A stretch of 64,000 nucleotides of DNA from Saprospirales bacterium (lineage in GTDB: Bacteria > Bacteroidota > Bacteroidia > Chitinophagales > Saprospiraceae): the NCBI GenBank assembly GCA_016711045.1, contig JADJTT010000008.1, positions 310,001 through 374,000 on the forward strand, given 5' to 3'. A program made the position numbers and the translations under genes. The notes under the pieces are model-generated. The model made no database searches. It was not told where the DNA came from and saw only the letters and a program-made list of their open reading frames with translations. Positions 23,870 to 38,800 of the stretch are shown piece by piece (position 1 is the stretch's first letter; each line of letters starts with the position of its first letter).

Positions 23870-26800
23870 ATGAAAAAGCGTACACAAATCCACCAGCAGA
23901 ATGCAAAGAGTAATAATTGGAAGAAAACGTGGCTCGTTTTCTCCCTGTGTTCAACCTTGCTTTCCCTGGGATTGAGCTTATCTGCCCAGACGCCTGTCGT
24001 CACCGTTCGTTTTGCCAATCCGCAATACGACTGCAACACCGGCGATTATTGCCTGGATGTGGAGTTTCAGTCCAATACCCCCGGTGAAGAGCTATTCGGG
24101 ATGAACGTACGCTTTTTTTACGATGATGATATCCTGGAACTGATTGGTTACGGGGACTATCAGGGCGGTTACGGTCCGGTGGCCCCGAACCCTCCGGGGA
24201 TTAGTACGAGCCCCCCTGCAGGCCCGGCCTGGTTCAGCTTTCCTGGCCCAGCAGAATTTGCCAATGGGGCCATCGCAAAAGTCAACGCCAGCGCCCCGCC
24301 GATCATATTAGCACTAAACACATCCAACGTATGGACCAAGTTATTCCAGGTTTGCTTTCATGTCGATGATCCTAATCCCGACCCTAACAACTTCTGTCCT
24401 TCGGTGGTATGGGACCTCGAGCAGGACCCGACCAATGGAGGTTTCCCGGCCGGAGATAACGGAGTGGTAATAACCCTGGTCAATGGGGCGAACTCCAAGC
24501 CCTCTGACGAGAATGTCGTTCAATACAACTGGCAATATATCGGCACAGGTAACGCGCCCTTCGGAGAACCGATAGAGAATGTATGTATCGCTTTTAATTG
24601 TGCGAGTATTATCGATCTTTCCCTGGATATCGAGGTAGACAACCCCACACCGGTTGCCGGAAGCCAGGTCGTTTTCACCATCACCTTGAATAATGCCCCT
24701 GGGCTGGATGACGCGCTGAATGTATTTGTGACCAGCCTGCTACCCAACGGCTATACCTGGGATAGCGATGACAGTGGGGGAGATTACAATCCCGGCACCG
24801 GCCTTTGGAATGTAGGTACCTTGGCCAGTGGCGCCACAACGATCCTGAATATTACCGCCACCGTCTTACCAGTCGGGAATTACCTCACCCTGGCGGAAGT
24901 CACTGCAGCGGATGGCAATGACCTGGACTCGACCCCAGGCAATGGAGTCGACACGGATGGGGATATGGTCGTGATTAACGACCCGGGCGACGAAGATGAC
25001 GGCGACGGCGCTACCGTGATCCTCCAGGCCAGTACCCCGAAACTGCAAGTCCTCAAAACAGACGCATTGGATCTGGGCGGAGATGGCATCTGCAATGTTG
25101 GTGATGTGATTTATTATACCATTACAGTGACCAATACGGGAAATGTGCCCATCAGCAATATCACCCTTAGCGATCCGAATGCAAGCGGCCTGAGCTGTAC
25201 CCCGGTCACTCCCATTACCCTGGCGCCAGGCGCCAGCGCCACTTGTACCGCCAGCCATACGATCACGCAATCGGATATTAATGCCGGTTTCTATTCCAAC
25301 AGCGCAACCGCAACAGGGCTTGATCCGGACAACCAACCCGTTTCGGATATTTCGGATGACCCGAATAATCCGGCCGATATAGATACGGAAGGGGATAATG
25401 AGCCGGACGACCCGACTGTGACTTCCTTACCTCAAAATCCTGAACTTCAGGTTTGGAAAGTCGATGCGTTGGATCTCGGCGGCGATGGTATCCTTAATCC
25501 AGGGGATGTGATCAATTACACCATTACGGTAACCAATACGGGCAATATGCCCATTTCCAATATCAGCATCAGTGATCCGAATGCCGATCCGGGCTCTGTG
25601 AGCTGTACGCCGGTCACTCCTATCACATTGGCGATCGGCGCCAGTGCTACCTGCACGGCAACGCATACCATCACTCAGGCAGATATAGACGGTGGCGCTG
25701 TGGTCAATACGGCCATCGCTTCCGGCCAGGATCCCAACGGAAATCCGGTCAGCGATAACAGCGATGATCCGGACAACCTGCTGAATGTTGACCCGGATAA
25801 CGATGGCGAGCCGGATGATCCGACCGCAACGGTATTCGAACAAGCGATCCCGGTCGTGGCAGTTCGCTTCTCCAACCCACAATTTGATTGCGCCAATGGC
25901 GGCGTCTATTGCCTGGACGTGGAATTCAAATCTGATCTCCCCAACCAGGAGGTCTTTGGCGTGAATGTCCGCTTCTATTACGATGACGATGTGCTTGAAT
26001 TCCTGAATTTCGGCGATTACCAGGGTGGTTACGGCCCCGTAGCTCCCAATCCGCCGATGGTAACAACCGGAGCTCCCGGCACCGGCCCGGCCTGGTTTAC
26101 CTTCGGAGGCCCTGCCGAATTTATCAATGGCGCCGTTCAACTGGTGAACCCCAATGCCACCCCCATTATTTTATCTACCACCAACTGGACAAAATTGTTC
26201 CAGATTTGCTTTACGGTGGATGACCCCAACGCTGACCTGGATCATTTTTGTCCCAGTGTCGTTTGGGACCTCGAGGAAAACCCCCTCAACGGTGGATTTA
26301 TCACGGGCGATGACGGCGTGGTGATTACAGTTGTCAATCCCGACCCGAACGAAGAGTCGGCGGCAACGATTGAAAATGTGTTGCATCATAACTGGACCTA
26401 CGACGCCACACCCGGTACTCCTTTTGGATATCCGATCGAAACCAGTTGTATTTCCATCCGGTGCATCGATGTATCTTTGGAAAAGTCAGTCGATCTGGCC
26501 TCCCAAGTCATCGGCGGTCCGGTCGTATTTACGATCGATGTGTCGAATGACGGCCCGGATGATGCGCTCAATTTGGTCGTGGAAGATATGTTGCCCGACG
26601 GATTTACGTATGTCAGCGACAATGGCGCCGGGGCATACAACAATCTCACCGGTCTTTGGACGATCGGCACACTGGCCGTCAACAGCACGGTTTCTTTGCA
26701 GATCACGGCTACCGTGAATGCCGTTTGGAACCATACCAACCTGGCCGAAGTGGCCGCAGTGGTTGGCCAAGACATCGATTCTTCGCCAGGGAATGGAGTG

Positions 26801-29800
26801 GATACCAATAACAATAGCCAGGTAGAAGATGACCCGGGTGATGAAGACGACGGCGATGGGGCTTCGGTAGAACCTTTAACGGCAAGCCTCAGTGTGACAA
26901 AAGTGGATGCCATTGACCTGGGGCCCAATGCAGCCCTGGATGCCGGAGACGTTATTAACTATACGATCACCGTGACCAATACCGGCACGGCGCCTATTTC
27001 CAATATTATCCTGAATGATCCCAACGCCACCGGCCTTTCCTGTACGCCGGCCACTCCGTTTAGCCTCGCACCTGGGGCAAGTGTGACGTGCACGGCCAGC
27101 CATGTTATTACGGCTTTTGACCTGGTGGTGGGATTTTATAGCAACTCTGCCACGGCAACGGGCCAGGATCCCGCCGGTCAACCGGTGAGCGACATCTCTG
27201 ACGATCCCGATGACCTGACCGATGTTGACACAGAAGGGGACAATGAACCGGATGACCCTACTGTCACGCTTTTACAAGCGAACCCCGAACTGAGGGTCAC
27301 CAAAGTGGACGCCCTGAACGTAGGTCCAAACGGCCTGCTGAACCCAGGCGATGTGATCAACTATACTATCGTGGTGACCAATACGGGGAATGTACCCGTA
27401 ACGAATATTTCGCTCAGCGACCCCAATGCCGACCCCGGCTCCCTGAGCTGCCCCATGACCAACCTCAACCCGGGGGGAAGCATGACCTGCTCCGCTGTCC
27501 ATACGATCACTCAAGGCGATCTGGACGCCGGCCTGGTCATCAATTCTGCTATTGCAACAGGCGAGGACCCCAATGGCGATCCGGTCACCGATATCAGCGA
27601 TGACCCGGCCGACCCCACCAATGTGGACCCCGAAGGCGATGGAGAACCCGACGATCCTACCGTTACCCCCTTGGATCAACTGCCCGTTGTGACGGTTCGC
27701 TTTACCAATCCTTCCTATGATTGTGCCAACGGCGGTGTCTATTGCATGGATGTGGAATTTATTTCTGATGTGCCCGACCAGGAGCTATTCGGAATGAACG
27801 TCCGCTTTTTTTATGACGACCATATCCTGGAATTCCTGAATTTTAGCGACTTCCAGGGGGGGTACGGACCCGTAGCCCCCAACCCGCCGACGATTACCAC
27901 AGGCGCTCCTATTACCGGTCCGGCATGGTTCACCTTTGGCGGCCCAGCCGAATTGGTGAATGGGGCTATTCAGTTGGTAAATACCAATGCTACCCCCATT
28001 ATCCTTTCCACGACCACCTGGACCAAACTCTTCCAGATCTGCTTCACCGTAGATGACCCCAACGCCAACCTGAATAACTTCTGTCCGAGCGTGGTTTGGG
28101 ATTTGGAAGAAAACGTGCTCAACGGCGGCTTCATTACGGGCGATGACGGCGTGGTGATCACGGTTGTCAATCCCGATCCAAATGAGGAATCTTCGGCTAC
28201 CCTGGAACAGGTTCAGCACCACAACTGGACCTACGATTATATGGGCGGGGCGCCTTTTGGCTATCCCATCGAAGACGCCTGTATCCTGATCCGTTGCATC
28301 GATGTTTCGCTGGAAAAATCGGTGAATAACACGATGCCGAATATTGGAGACCAGATCATTTTTACGATTCAGGTAGCCAATGCGGGCCCGGATGAAGCAC
28401 AGGATGTGGTGGTCACCGACTTCTTACCGAATGGTTTTACTTATTTCAGCGATAATAGCGGCGGAGACTACAACAGCCTCACCGGCGAATGGACCATTGG
28501 CGCCCTTGGGGCAGGTGGTTCGACTACTATTCAGATCACCGCGACGGTCAACCCCAACCCGTATGCCGATTTTACCAACCTGGCAGAGGTAACGCAGGCC
28601 ATAGGTCTGGATATTGATTCCTCCCCCAACAATGGAGTGGACACCGATGGGGATACCCTGGTAGACGACGATCCGGGTGATGAAGACGATGGCGATGGGG
28701 TAGTGGTAGAACCCATCATCGTGGCCGACCTTTCCCTGATCAAAGGCGTATTGGCCAACCCGGCTCCGGTTGCTGGTGCAACGGCCTCCTTTACAATCGT
28801 TCTCCATAATGATGGCCCAGCCGATGCCACCGGAGTAACGGTGGAAGACGTGGTGCCCAGCGGATACAGCAATATTACTAATATTTCCGGCGGTGGGGTA
28901 TTGAACGGTAATGTCATAACCTGGAGTGGCCTGAGTCTTCTGGTCGGCAACAGCATGACCTTTACCTTCGATGCCATCATTGAGCCTTTCGGCAATTTCA
29001 TGAACCTGGCCCAGGTCACCGCCTCAGATCAGCCCGATACGGATTCTACGCCCGGTAATGGCGTCGATACCGATAACGATGGCAACGAAGACGATGACCC
29101 GGACGACGAAGACGACGGCGATGGAGCTACCATTCAATTGGTCTGCATGACTTGTCCGGATGATATAATTGTAAACAATGGCGTAGATCTTTGCGGCGCT
29201 AACGTGAATTGGCTTGTTCCAAATTGTGTTTGCAATTTGAACGGAGGCCAGGTCGTTCAGGAAGGTGGACTTGCCCCGGGTTCTTTCTTTGAAGTGGGCG
29301 GACCCTACACCATTCTTTATGTAGCTTACGATGGGAATGGCGATCCGGGCGCTTCTTGTGAATTTACGATTACAGTCCTTGATTCGCAGTTGCCGGACAT
29401 CACTTGCCCCGATAATATGGAGATCGGTGCTTGTGAGACCCCAAATCTTACCCCTTTATATAGCGATAATTGTGAGGTGGCTAATCTGACCTATTCCCTT
29501 TCGGGGGTCACACCAGGCAACTCTCCCTCAACCGGCATCAACGATGCCACTGGAGAAACCTTTAACACGGGATTGACGACCATAACATATACTGTGACGG
29601 ATGTCAATGGGAATAGTAGTTCTTGTTCCTTTACCCTTTTGGTTGCTGCACCCCTTTCTGCCCAAGCAACTGTTGTTAACGACGTGAACTGCGCCGGCGG
29701 CAACGACGGGCAGGCTTCTGTCGTGAATATCACAGGCGGCACAGCGCCGTACCATTTCCTGTGGAGCAACGGTAGCACGGACCAAACAGCAACGGGCTTG

Positions 29801-32800
29801 ACGGCCGGCAGCTACACGGTAACGGTAATGGATGCCCACGGCTGCACCTGGACAGGCGCAGTGACGATCGACCAGCCGGCCGATGCGGTGACGGCATCGA
29901 TCACGGTAGACGCTGTACCGGAATGTGAAGGCGGCATCGAAGGCGCCTTGACGGCCAACGGTGGTGGCGGCACGGGTTCCTACACGTATGTGTGGAGCAC
30001 GGGAGCCACGACGCAGTCGATCAGTGGCTTGAGCGCCGGGACGTATATCGTCACGGTGACGGACGGCAACGGCTGCTTCGCAGAAGCGGCAGTAGTACTG
30101 GTGGATCCGACGGGCGTGGCCGCGATGATGATGGCCTGGACGGATGCAAGCTGCAATGGCTACGCCGACGGTACGGCCATGGTAGCAGCTACGGGCGGTA
30201 CGGGGACGTACACCTACCTGTGGAGTGACCCGAGCGGTCAAACCACGCCAACAGCCATAGGTCTGTCAGCCGGACAATACAAAGTGACGGTAACGGACGG
30301 CGAAGGCTGTCAGGCCGTAGCGGTAGTAGAAATCGAGCAACCGACCATGTTGGTGGTTGAAGAAGTAGATAACAACAGCCTGAGCTGCAACGGAGCTGCC
30401 GATGGCAGCGCCACAGTGGTAGCTACAGGCGGCACGACGCCCTATACCTACGATTGGGTGGGCATCGGCAGTGCCAGCGACGGACCGACGCAAGGAGGCC
30501 TGAGCGCGACAACCTACACGATTAATGTAACGGATGCGAACGGCTGCACGGCCACGATCAGCGTGACGATCGATCAGCCTGCGCTGTTGACCGCATCGGC
30601 AACGAACGAAGGCGATGTGAACTGCAACGGCGGTAACGACGGTCAGGCCAGTGTAACGGCCAGTGGCGGCACAGCCCCGTACCACTACGAGTGGGACAAC
30701 GGCTCGACCGACCAAACGGCAGACAATTTGGGTGCCGGTCTGCACACGGTAACGGTAACGGATGCCAATGGCTGCACGGCTACGGCTTCTGTGACGATCG
30801 GCCAACCGGCTGCTGCGCTGAGCGTATCGATCATCAATGTGGTAGATACGGATTGCAGCAGTGGAGGCGGAGCGACGGGCAGCGCGACGGCGAGCCCGAG
30901 TGGCGGCACGCCGGGCTACACGTACCTGTGGAGTGACGGACAGACCACGGCAACGGCCACGGGCCTGAGCGCCGGTGGCTACACCGTCACGGTAACGGAT
31001 GCGAACGGATGTGAAGTAGTAGGCGCAGTGACGATCGAGGACCCGGTCTTTGATTTGGTTCTCTTGCTGCAAGGGACGACCGATGTGACCTGCAACGGTG
31101 CGGCCGATGGTCAAATTTTAGTGGAGGCCTTTGGCGGTTCGGGAGGTAATTACGCATACTTCCTCATTGGTCCGGCTAGCGCGGGTCCACAACCCAACGG
31201 TTACTTTGCCAACCTGCCAGCCGGCAACTATGAGGTTGCGGTGGTAGAAGCAGCTAACCCGACCTGTTATGCCGTTCTTTCGGTAGAAATCGACGAGCCG
31301 ACCTTGCTGGTAGCAGAAATGCTGGCCAGCACGGATGTGAGCTGCCATGGCGGCTCAGACGGCACGGCCACGGTGAATGCCACGGGCGGAACGACGCCCT
31401 ACTCTTACAGCTGGAACGGTGGCAATGCCCCGACTCAGGCGGTGAACGGAGGATTGGCAGCCGGATTCTATACGGTAATCGTGACGGATGCAAATGGTTG
31501 CACAGCAACGGCATCAGTGACGATCTATGAGCCGACGGAAGTACTGATCGCTGCAGCAGTAGCGAGCAACTACCATGGAGAAGACGTGAGCTGCAACGGC
31601 GCCAACGACGGCGCAGCCCTGGTGGGCGCGATCGGTGGCACGGAACCCTACACATACGCCTGGAGCAACGGTTCGACCAGCGCCCTGGCCACGCAACTGA
31701 GTGCCGGCACGTACACCGTAACGGTAACGGATGCGAACGGCTGCACGGCCACGGCCAGCGTAACGCTGACCCAGCCGGATGTGCTGGAAGCCAGCGCCAG
31801 TGTGGTCTCGAATGCAGACTGTGCCGGCAACATGACGGGCGAAGCCTCGGCATCGGCCACAGGCGGCACAGCCCCGTACACCTACGAATGGAGCAACGGC
31901 GACCTGGGCACGACAGCCGATAACCTTTCGGCCGGCGGCTACACGGTGACGATCACCGATGCCAACGGTTGCTTCGACGTAGCGGCCGTGACGATCACGG
32001 ATCCGAACGGGATGTTCGCCGCAGTAGACAGCCACACGGATGTGAGCTGCAACGGATACAACGACGGCGCTATCTCGATCAGCGTATCGGGCGGCGACGG
32101 CAACTATACTTACGACTGGGATGGCCCGAACGGCTATGATTCCAATAGTGAAGATATTACCGGTCTGGAAGCCGGCCTGTACTCGGTGGTGATCACCGAT
32201 GGACTGGGATGTACGTATACATTGAGTAATATAGAAATAGAAGAACCGACCGGGGTGACCAGCCAGGTAGTTGACGTCGTTGACGTGAGCTGCAATGGTG
32301 GGGACGATGGCGCAGCTATCATCAGTGCCACGGGCGGTACGACTTCATACAACTATACATGGCCAGCCTCAGCAGGCGCCGGCAATAATCCGTTTGCCAA
32401 TGGTCTGGAAGCAGGCGTTTATGTGGTAACGGTTACAGATGCCAACGGCTGCTCCGCTACGGTCAATGTGCTCGTAAACGAGCCGGCTCAGTCCCTTGCT
32501 GCCACGGTATTGGTTGACAATCATGTCAGCTGCTTCGGTGGGGATGATGGGATAGCCTCTGTAGTGAACATTAGCGGTGGAACGGCTCCCTATCAATTCC
32601 TGTGGAGCAACGGCAGCACCGATCAGACGGCTACCGGCCTAACCGTTGGCAATTACACGGTCATGGTGATCGATGCCAATGGCTGTACCTGGATGGATGA
32701 CATTGCGATCAACCAACCGGTTTCGGCTGTACAGGTTTCTATCGTTGGAATAAATCCGGATTGTGAAGGCAATCTGGAGGGTTCGGCTACTGCCACGGCA

Positions 32801-35800
32801 AGTGGGGGGACCGGTCCTTACACCTACGCATGGAGCAATGGGCAGACCGGCGCTACGGCAACCGGCCTGAGTGCAGGCACCTACATGGTGACGGCTACCG
32901 ATGCAGAAGGTTGTGCCGCTATAGCTTCCATCGTACTGATGGATCCGACCGGGATTACCGCTACCATTACGAACCTGACCGACGTGAGTTGCTATAACGG
33001 AAATAACGGCAGCGCTACCGTCTCAGCTGGCGGTGGCTCCGGCTCCTACACCTATCTGTGGAGCAATGGCCAAACTGCTGCTACGGCGATGAACCTGTCC
33101 GCAGGTATTTACACGGTAATGGTTACCGATGCCAATGCCCCGGGTTGTTCGGCGATCGCTATGGTAGAGATCGAAGAACCGACCTTGCTGACTACCATGG
33201 CCATCGTCCTCGACGAGGTAAGCTGCTACGGTGCAAACGATGGAAGCGCCAAGGCCTTCCCGGCAGGTGGCACGCCTCCGTATTCTTATCAGTGGTCGGC
33301 TAGTGCAGGTAACCAAACGACGGCACAGGCCAACAGCCTGCCGGCAGGATTCCATACCGTCACGGTAACGGATGACAATGGTTGCTCCGCAACGGCTATG
33401 GTGAATGTAGGTCAGCCTGCAGCAACACTTCAGGCATTCTTGGATAATAAGATGAATGTCAGTTGTTTCGGTGGTGATGATGGAGCGATCTTTATTACCG
33501 TAACCGGTGGCACAGCGCCTTATAGCTATAACTGGAACAACGGCGCTCCGGATGTAGAAGATCCGAACGGACTGTCCGCTGGAGTCTATTCCGTAAGCAT
33601 CACCGATGCCAACGGATGTACGCTTGTGCAAGGTCCGGTCCAGATCACACAGCCGGCTCTGCCACTACAGGTGACCATACCTACCTGGACTAACGCCAAC
33701 TGCCTCGGTAATGAAACCGGTACGGCTCAAGCGATGGCCACGGGAGGCTCCGGCGGATACACCTTCGAATGGAGCAATGGCCAGTTTGGCCCCAATGCCT
33801 CCATGCTCGGCGCCGGTGGATACACAGTAACGGTAACGGATATCCACGGTTGCCAGGATGTGGCCGGTGTGATGATCACCGACCCGAACGGCCTGACGCT
33901 GACCGTGACGAATAGTTCGAATGAAACGTGTGACGAAGCCAATAATGGCACGGCAACAGTCGTAGCCAATGGCGGAACCATGCCTTACACCTTCTTCTGG
34001 AATGGTGGAACATGGGTGAGTGGTCCGAATACGAGTACCGCTTCCAACCTGTCCGCCGGTACTTATAACGTAACCGTTCAGGATGCCAACGGATGCCAGG
34101 CCGTTCAGACCGTGACGATCGCACAGCCCACCAACCTGGTGGCCCAGATCGTCAACCATACGGACCTGACCTGCTTTGGCAGCAACGATGGTACTGCTAC
34201 GGTCAATGCTTCCGGTGGCACGCCACTGTCCTTTGGTTCGGGTTATACCTATAACTGGAGCAGCGGTACGCCTGACCCGATAAACCCGGGTACGGTGACC
34301 GGCCTGTCTGCAGGCTTCCATACGGTAACCGTAACGGATGCCAATGGCTGTACGGCTACGACCATCGTATTGATCAGCCAGCCGCAACCGCTGGTGGGCT
34401 TTGCCTTCCCGGTTAGTATGGTGAGCTGTAATGGTGGCAATGACGGGCAAGCGAATGTGGCTGTATTTGGCGGCACGCCTCCCTACCACTACCTGTGGGA
34501 TAATGGCAGCACCGATAAGTCGCCCGATAACCTCAGCGCAGGCATCCATACCGTGACGGTAACGGATGTCAACAACTGCTCGAATATTTTCGGAACCATC
34601 ATTTTGCAACCCTCGGCGCCTTTGGCTATTACTGTCCTCAATGTGACTCCGGCCGACTGCCTGGGTAATGAAGACGGAAGCGCCACAGTGATCGCGGCAG
34701 GTGGGTCTTTCCCCTACGACCTTTATTGGAGCAACGGTACGATCCAGACCAACGTATTCGGTCCGCAAACGGTGGGTGGCTTGACAGCGGGCGGCTACAC
34801 CGTGACCGTGGTCGATAACAACGACTGTGAAGCACAGGTGAGCTTCCTCATCACCGATCCGAATGGACTGACGGCTTTTGTCGACAGCCAGGAAGATGTG
34901 AGCTGCTTCGGCGGCAACGATGGGGAGATCTCGATCACCGTAGAAGGCGGTACCGCACCGTACACCTATGACTGGGATGGATCCAACGGTTTCAACTCGA
35001 CGAGTGAAGACATCTCGGGGCTTGAAGCGGGCACCTATACAGTAGTAATTACAGACGCCAATGGTTGTCAATACACGATCGGTTCGATCGAGGTAGACCA
35101 ACCGACGCAATTGGTAGTCGAAGAAGTAGATAATAACAGCGCCTCCTGCCATGGAGCCAAAGACGGTAGCGCTACAGTAGTAGCCACCGGAGGTACGACG
35201 CCATACACCTACGACTGGTTAGGTATTGGTGGCGTGAATAACGGTCCGACGCAGGCAGGATTGGGCGAAGGTACTTACACGATCGTCGTGACGGATGCCA
35301 ATGGTTGCACGGCTTCTATCAATGTATACATTGCAGAACCGGCTCAATTGACGGTATCCGCTACGAACGAGGGCAACGTCAGTTGTTTCGGTGGCAACGA
35401 CGGAATGGCTTCTGCTTCTGCAAGCGGGGGCACGGCTCCATACCACTACCTGTGGAACAACGGTAAAACCGATCAGTTGGTCATGGGCCTGGCTGCCGGC
35501 GCCTACACCGTAACGGTGATGGATGCCAATGGTTGTATGGCCGTTTCGAATACCATTACCATCACCCAACCGGCTACTCCGGTACAGGTGACCATCGATA
35601 TTATCGAGAATCCTTCCTGCGAAGGTGATGTGGACGGTATCCTGGAAGCTCAGGCTACAGGTGGTGTGGCTGGTTATACCTATGCCTGGAGCAACGGCCA
35701 AACGGGTTCGACCGCTACTGGCCTGAGCGCCGGAACCTACACTGTAACGGCTACCGATGCCAACGGTTGTGAAGCAACCGCTACGATGGTGCTGACCGAT

Positions 35801-38800
35801 CCGACTGGCGTCGAAGCATATATCTCCGCTTGGACCGATGTAAGCTGCTTTGGCGGCGATGATGGGACAGCTTCTGTAGTAGCTACCGGTGGTACGCCTC
35901 CGTATAACTACAACTGGGAAGGTTCCCCGGCAGGCGACGGTACTGATGCAGTGACAGGTCTGACCGCAGGTCAGTATACCGTCACAATTACAGATGATGG
36001 AGGTTGCCAGGCAGTAGCTGTAGTCGAAATCGAAGAACCGACCCAACTGGTGGTTGAAGAAGTCGACAACAACAGTGTAAGCTGCTTTGGTGGCAGCGAC
36101 GGTAGCGCTACGGTAGTAGCTACCGGCGGCACGCCTCCTTACAAATACAACTGGTTAGGTATTGGCGGTGGCAACGACGGCCCGACTGTAACAGGCTTGA
36201 CCGCCGGCACCTACAAGATAAACGTAAGGGATGATCACGATTGCCTCGTACAGATCGAGGTGACGATCACCCAACCGACCTTGCTGACAGCTTCTGCTAC
36301 CAACCAAGGTGATGTAAACTGCAACGGTGGCAACGACGGACAAGCCGAAGTATTCCCGAATGGCGGTACGCCTCCGTACCACTACCTGTGGGATAACGGC
36401 TCGACCGATAAAGTGGCTACCGACCTCGATTACGGCACGCATACCGTAACGGTAACGGATGCCAACAACTGTACGGCAACGACTACCATATTCATCGACG
36501 AACCCGCCAACGCCCTTGGCTTGTCGATCATCGATGTACAGGATACGGATTGCAATAGCGGTGGCGGCGCTACCGGTAGCGCAACCGCTTCTGTAACGGG
36601 CGGTACTTCGCCTTACACCTATCTGTGGAGCGATGGCCAGACAACGGCCACGGCTTCCGGGTTGAGTGCAGGCGGTTATACCGTAACCGTAACGGATGCC
36701 AACGGGTGCACGATTGTCGGCGCAGTGGAAATCGAGGATCCGATCTTTGATCTGGTTCTCTTGCTGCAAGGCACGACCGATGTAACCTGCAACGGTGCGG
36801 ACGATGGTCAACTTTTGGTTCAGGCCTTTGGTGGCTCGGGCGGAAACTATGCCTACTTCATCACTGGCCTGGGTTACTCCGCAGGTCCGCAAGCCACTGG
36901 TTACTTTGCCAACCTGCCGGCTGGCAACTACGAAGTGGTGGTAGTAGAAGCAGCCAACCCGACCTGCTATGCCGTCCTTTCTGTCGATATCGACGAACCG
37001 ACCGAACTGATTACTCAAATCATTTCCCATACGGATGTGACCTGCAACGGACTGGTCGACGGGACAGCTACGGTAAACGCTACCGGCGGTACAACGGATT
37101 ATGGGTATGAATGGGATAATGGCGAACTCACTGCCACAGCTACGGCACTTGACTACGGTCTGCATACAGTAGTGGTAACAGATGCGAACGGATGCACGGC
37201 AACTGCTTCGATCTTTATCGATGAGCCCAACAGCCTCGCGATCTCCGCTGCTGGCGTGGCCAGCAACTACAACGGTGCGGATGTGAGCTGCTTCGGTGAA
37301 CATGACGGAGCTGCGCTGGTAGGTGCAATTGGTGGTACCGAACCCTACTTCTACGAATGGAGCAACGGTTCGACCAACGCACTTGCTACGCAACTCGGCG
37401 CCGGCGCCTATACAGTGACGGTAACCGATGCGAACGGCTGCACCAACACCTCCAGTGTGACGCTCGAAGATCCGGAACAACTGGTGGCTTCCGCAGTAGT
37501 TGACTCGGATGCTGACTGTGCCGGTAACGAAACCGGCCAGGCTACGGCCTCTGCTACTGGCGGAACGGGTTCTTACACCTACGAGTGGAGCAACGGCGAA
37601 AATACGGCTACGGCTCACGATCTGGCTGCAGGCGGCTACTCCGTGACGATCACTGACATGAATGGCTGCTTCGACGTAGCCTCCATCTTCATCTCCGATC
37701 CGAGCGGCATTACCGCGGAGATCGACAACCTGACGATGGTGAGCTGTACCGGCGGCAACGACGGCGCCATTTCCATCACGGTGGATGGCGGCGAAGCTCC
37801 CTACGATTTCGATTGGGATGCCGACAACGGATTTGTATCCATAGATGAAGATATCTCCGGCCTCGAAGCAGGTGTCTATACGGTAACAATTACCGATGCC
37901 AGCGGCTGTACCTATGTGCTGAGTGGTATCGTGATCACTGAACCGACCCTGCTGATCGCGGAGATAATCAACCATACAAATGAAACCTGCCTCGGCAATA
38001 ACGACGGTACTGCAACTGTGAACGCTACAGGCGGCACCACGCCGTACATATACGACTGGAGTAACGATGGCTACGAAGGTCCGACGACCGACGATAGCTA
38101 TATTGTTACCGATCTTGCCCCGGGCACCTACCAGGTGACGGTAACCGACGATAACGGCTGCACGGCCATTATCTCGGTAGAGATCCTCCCGGGTACCGAA
38201 CTCGAAATCGACTTCCTCGCGGATCTCGGTCCGCTGTGCCCGGGTGAAATCGTTCCGGATATTCTCCTTTCATCAGTACCTTTCGATGGGGCTATTGTGT
38301 ACGAATGGGAAGTTACGGGCGATAACATTGGCTTGTTCAATGGCCAGTCAACCGGTCTCAACCCCTACATCCCCTCCTTCGTCACTACCGCCGAAGGCGT
38401 AGCTACCGTAACAGTAACGGCTACCCTTGGTGACTGCGAAGACACGCGTACCTTCACCATCACGGTAGAGGACGATGTCAAGCCTGATTTCGTCAACTGT
38501 CCGGATGATATCGTGGCCAACAACGACGTCGACAAGTGCGGCGCCAACGTTTGGTGGGCGATTCCGATTGCGGAAGACAACTGTGGTGAAGTGACGGTGA
38601 ACCAAACCCAAGGCCTGGCGCCCGGTTCCTACTTCGAAGTAGGTACGGTTTATAACATTAAATACGTCGCCGACGATGGCAACGGCAATAAGCGTAATTG
38701 CACCTTCACGGTAGAAGTGATGGATATGCAATTGCCGACGATGCAGTGCCAGGATATTACGGTATCCCTTGACGGCAACGGCGAAGCGACGATCACAGCC

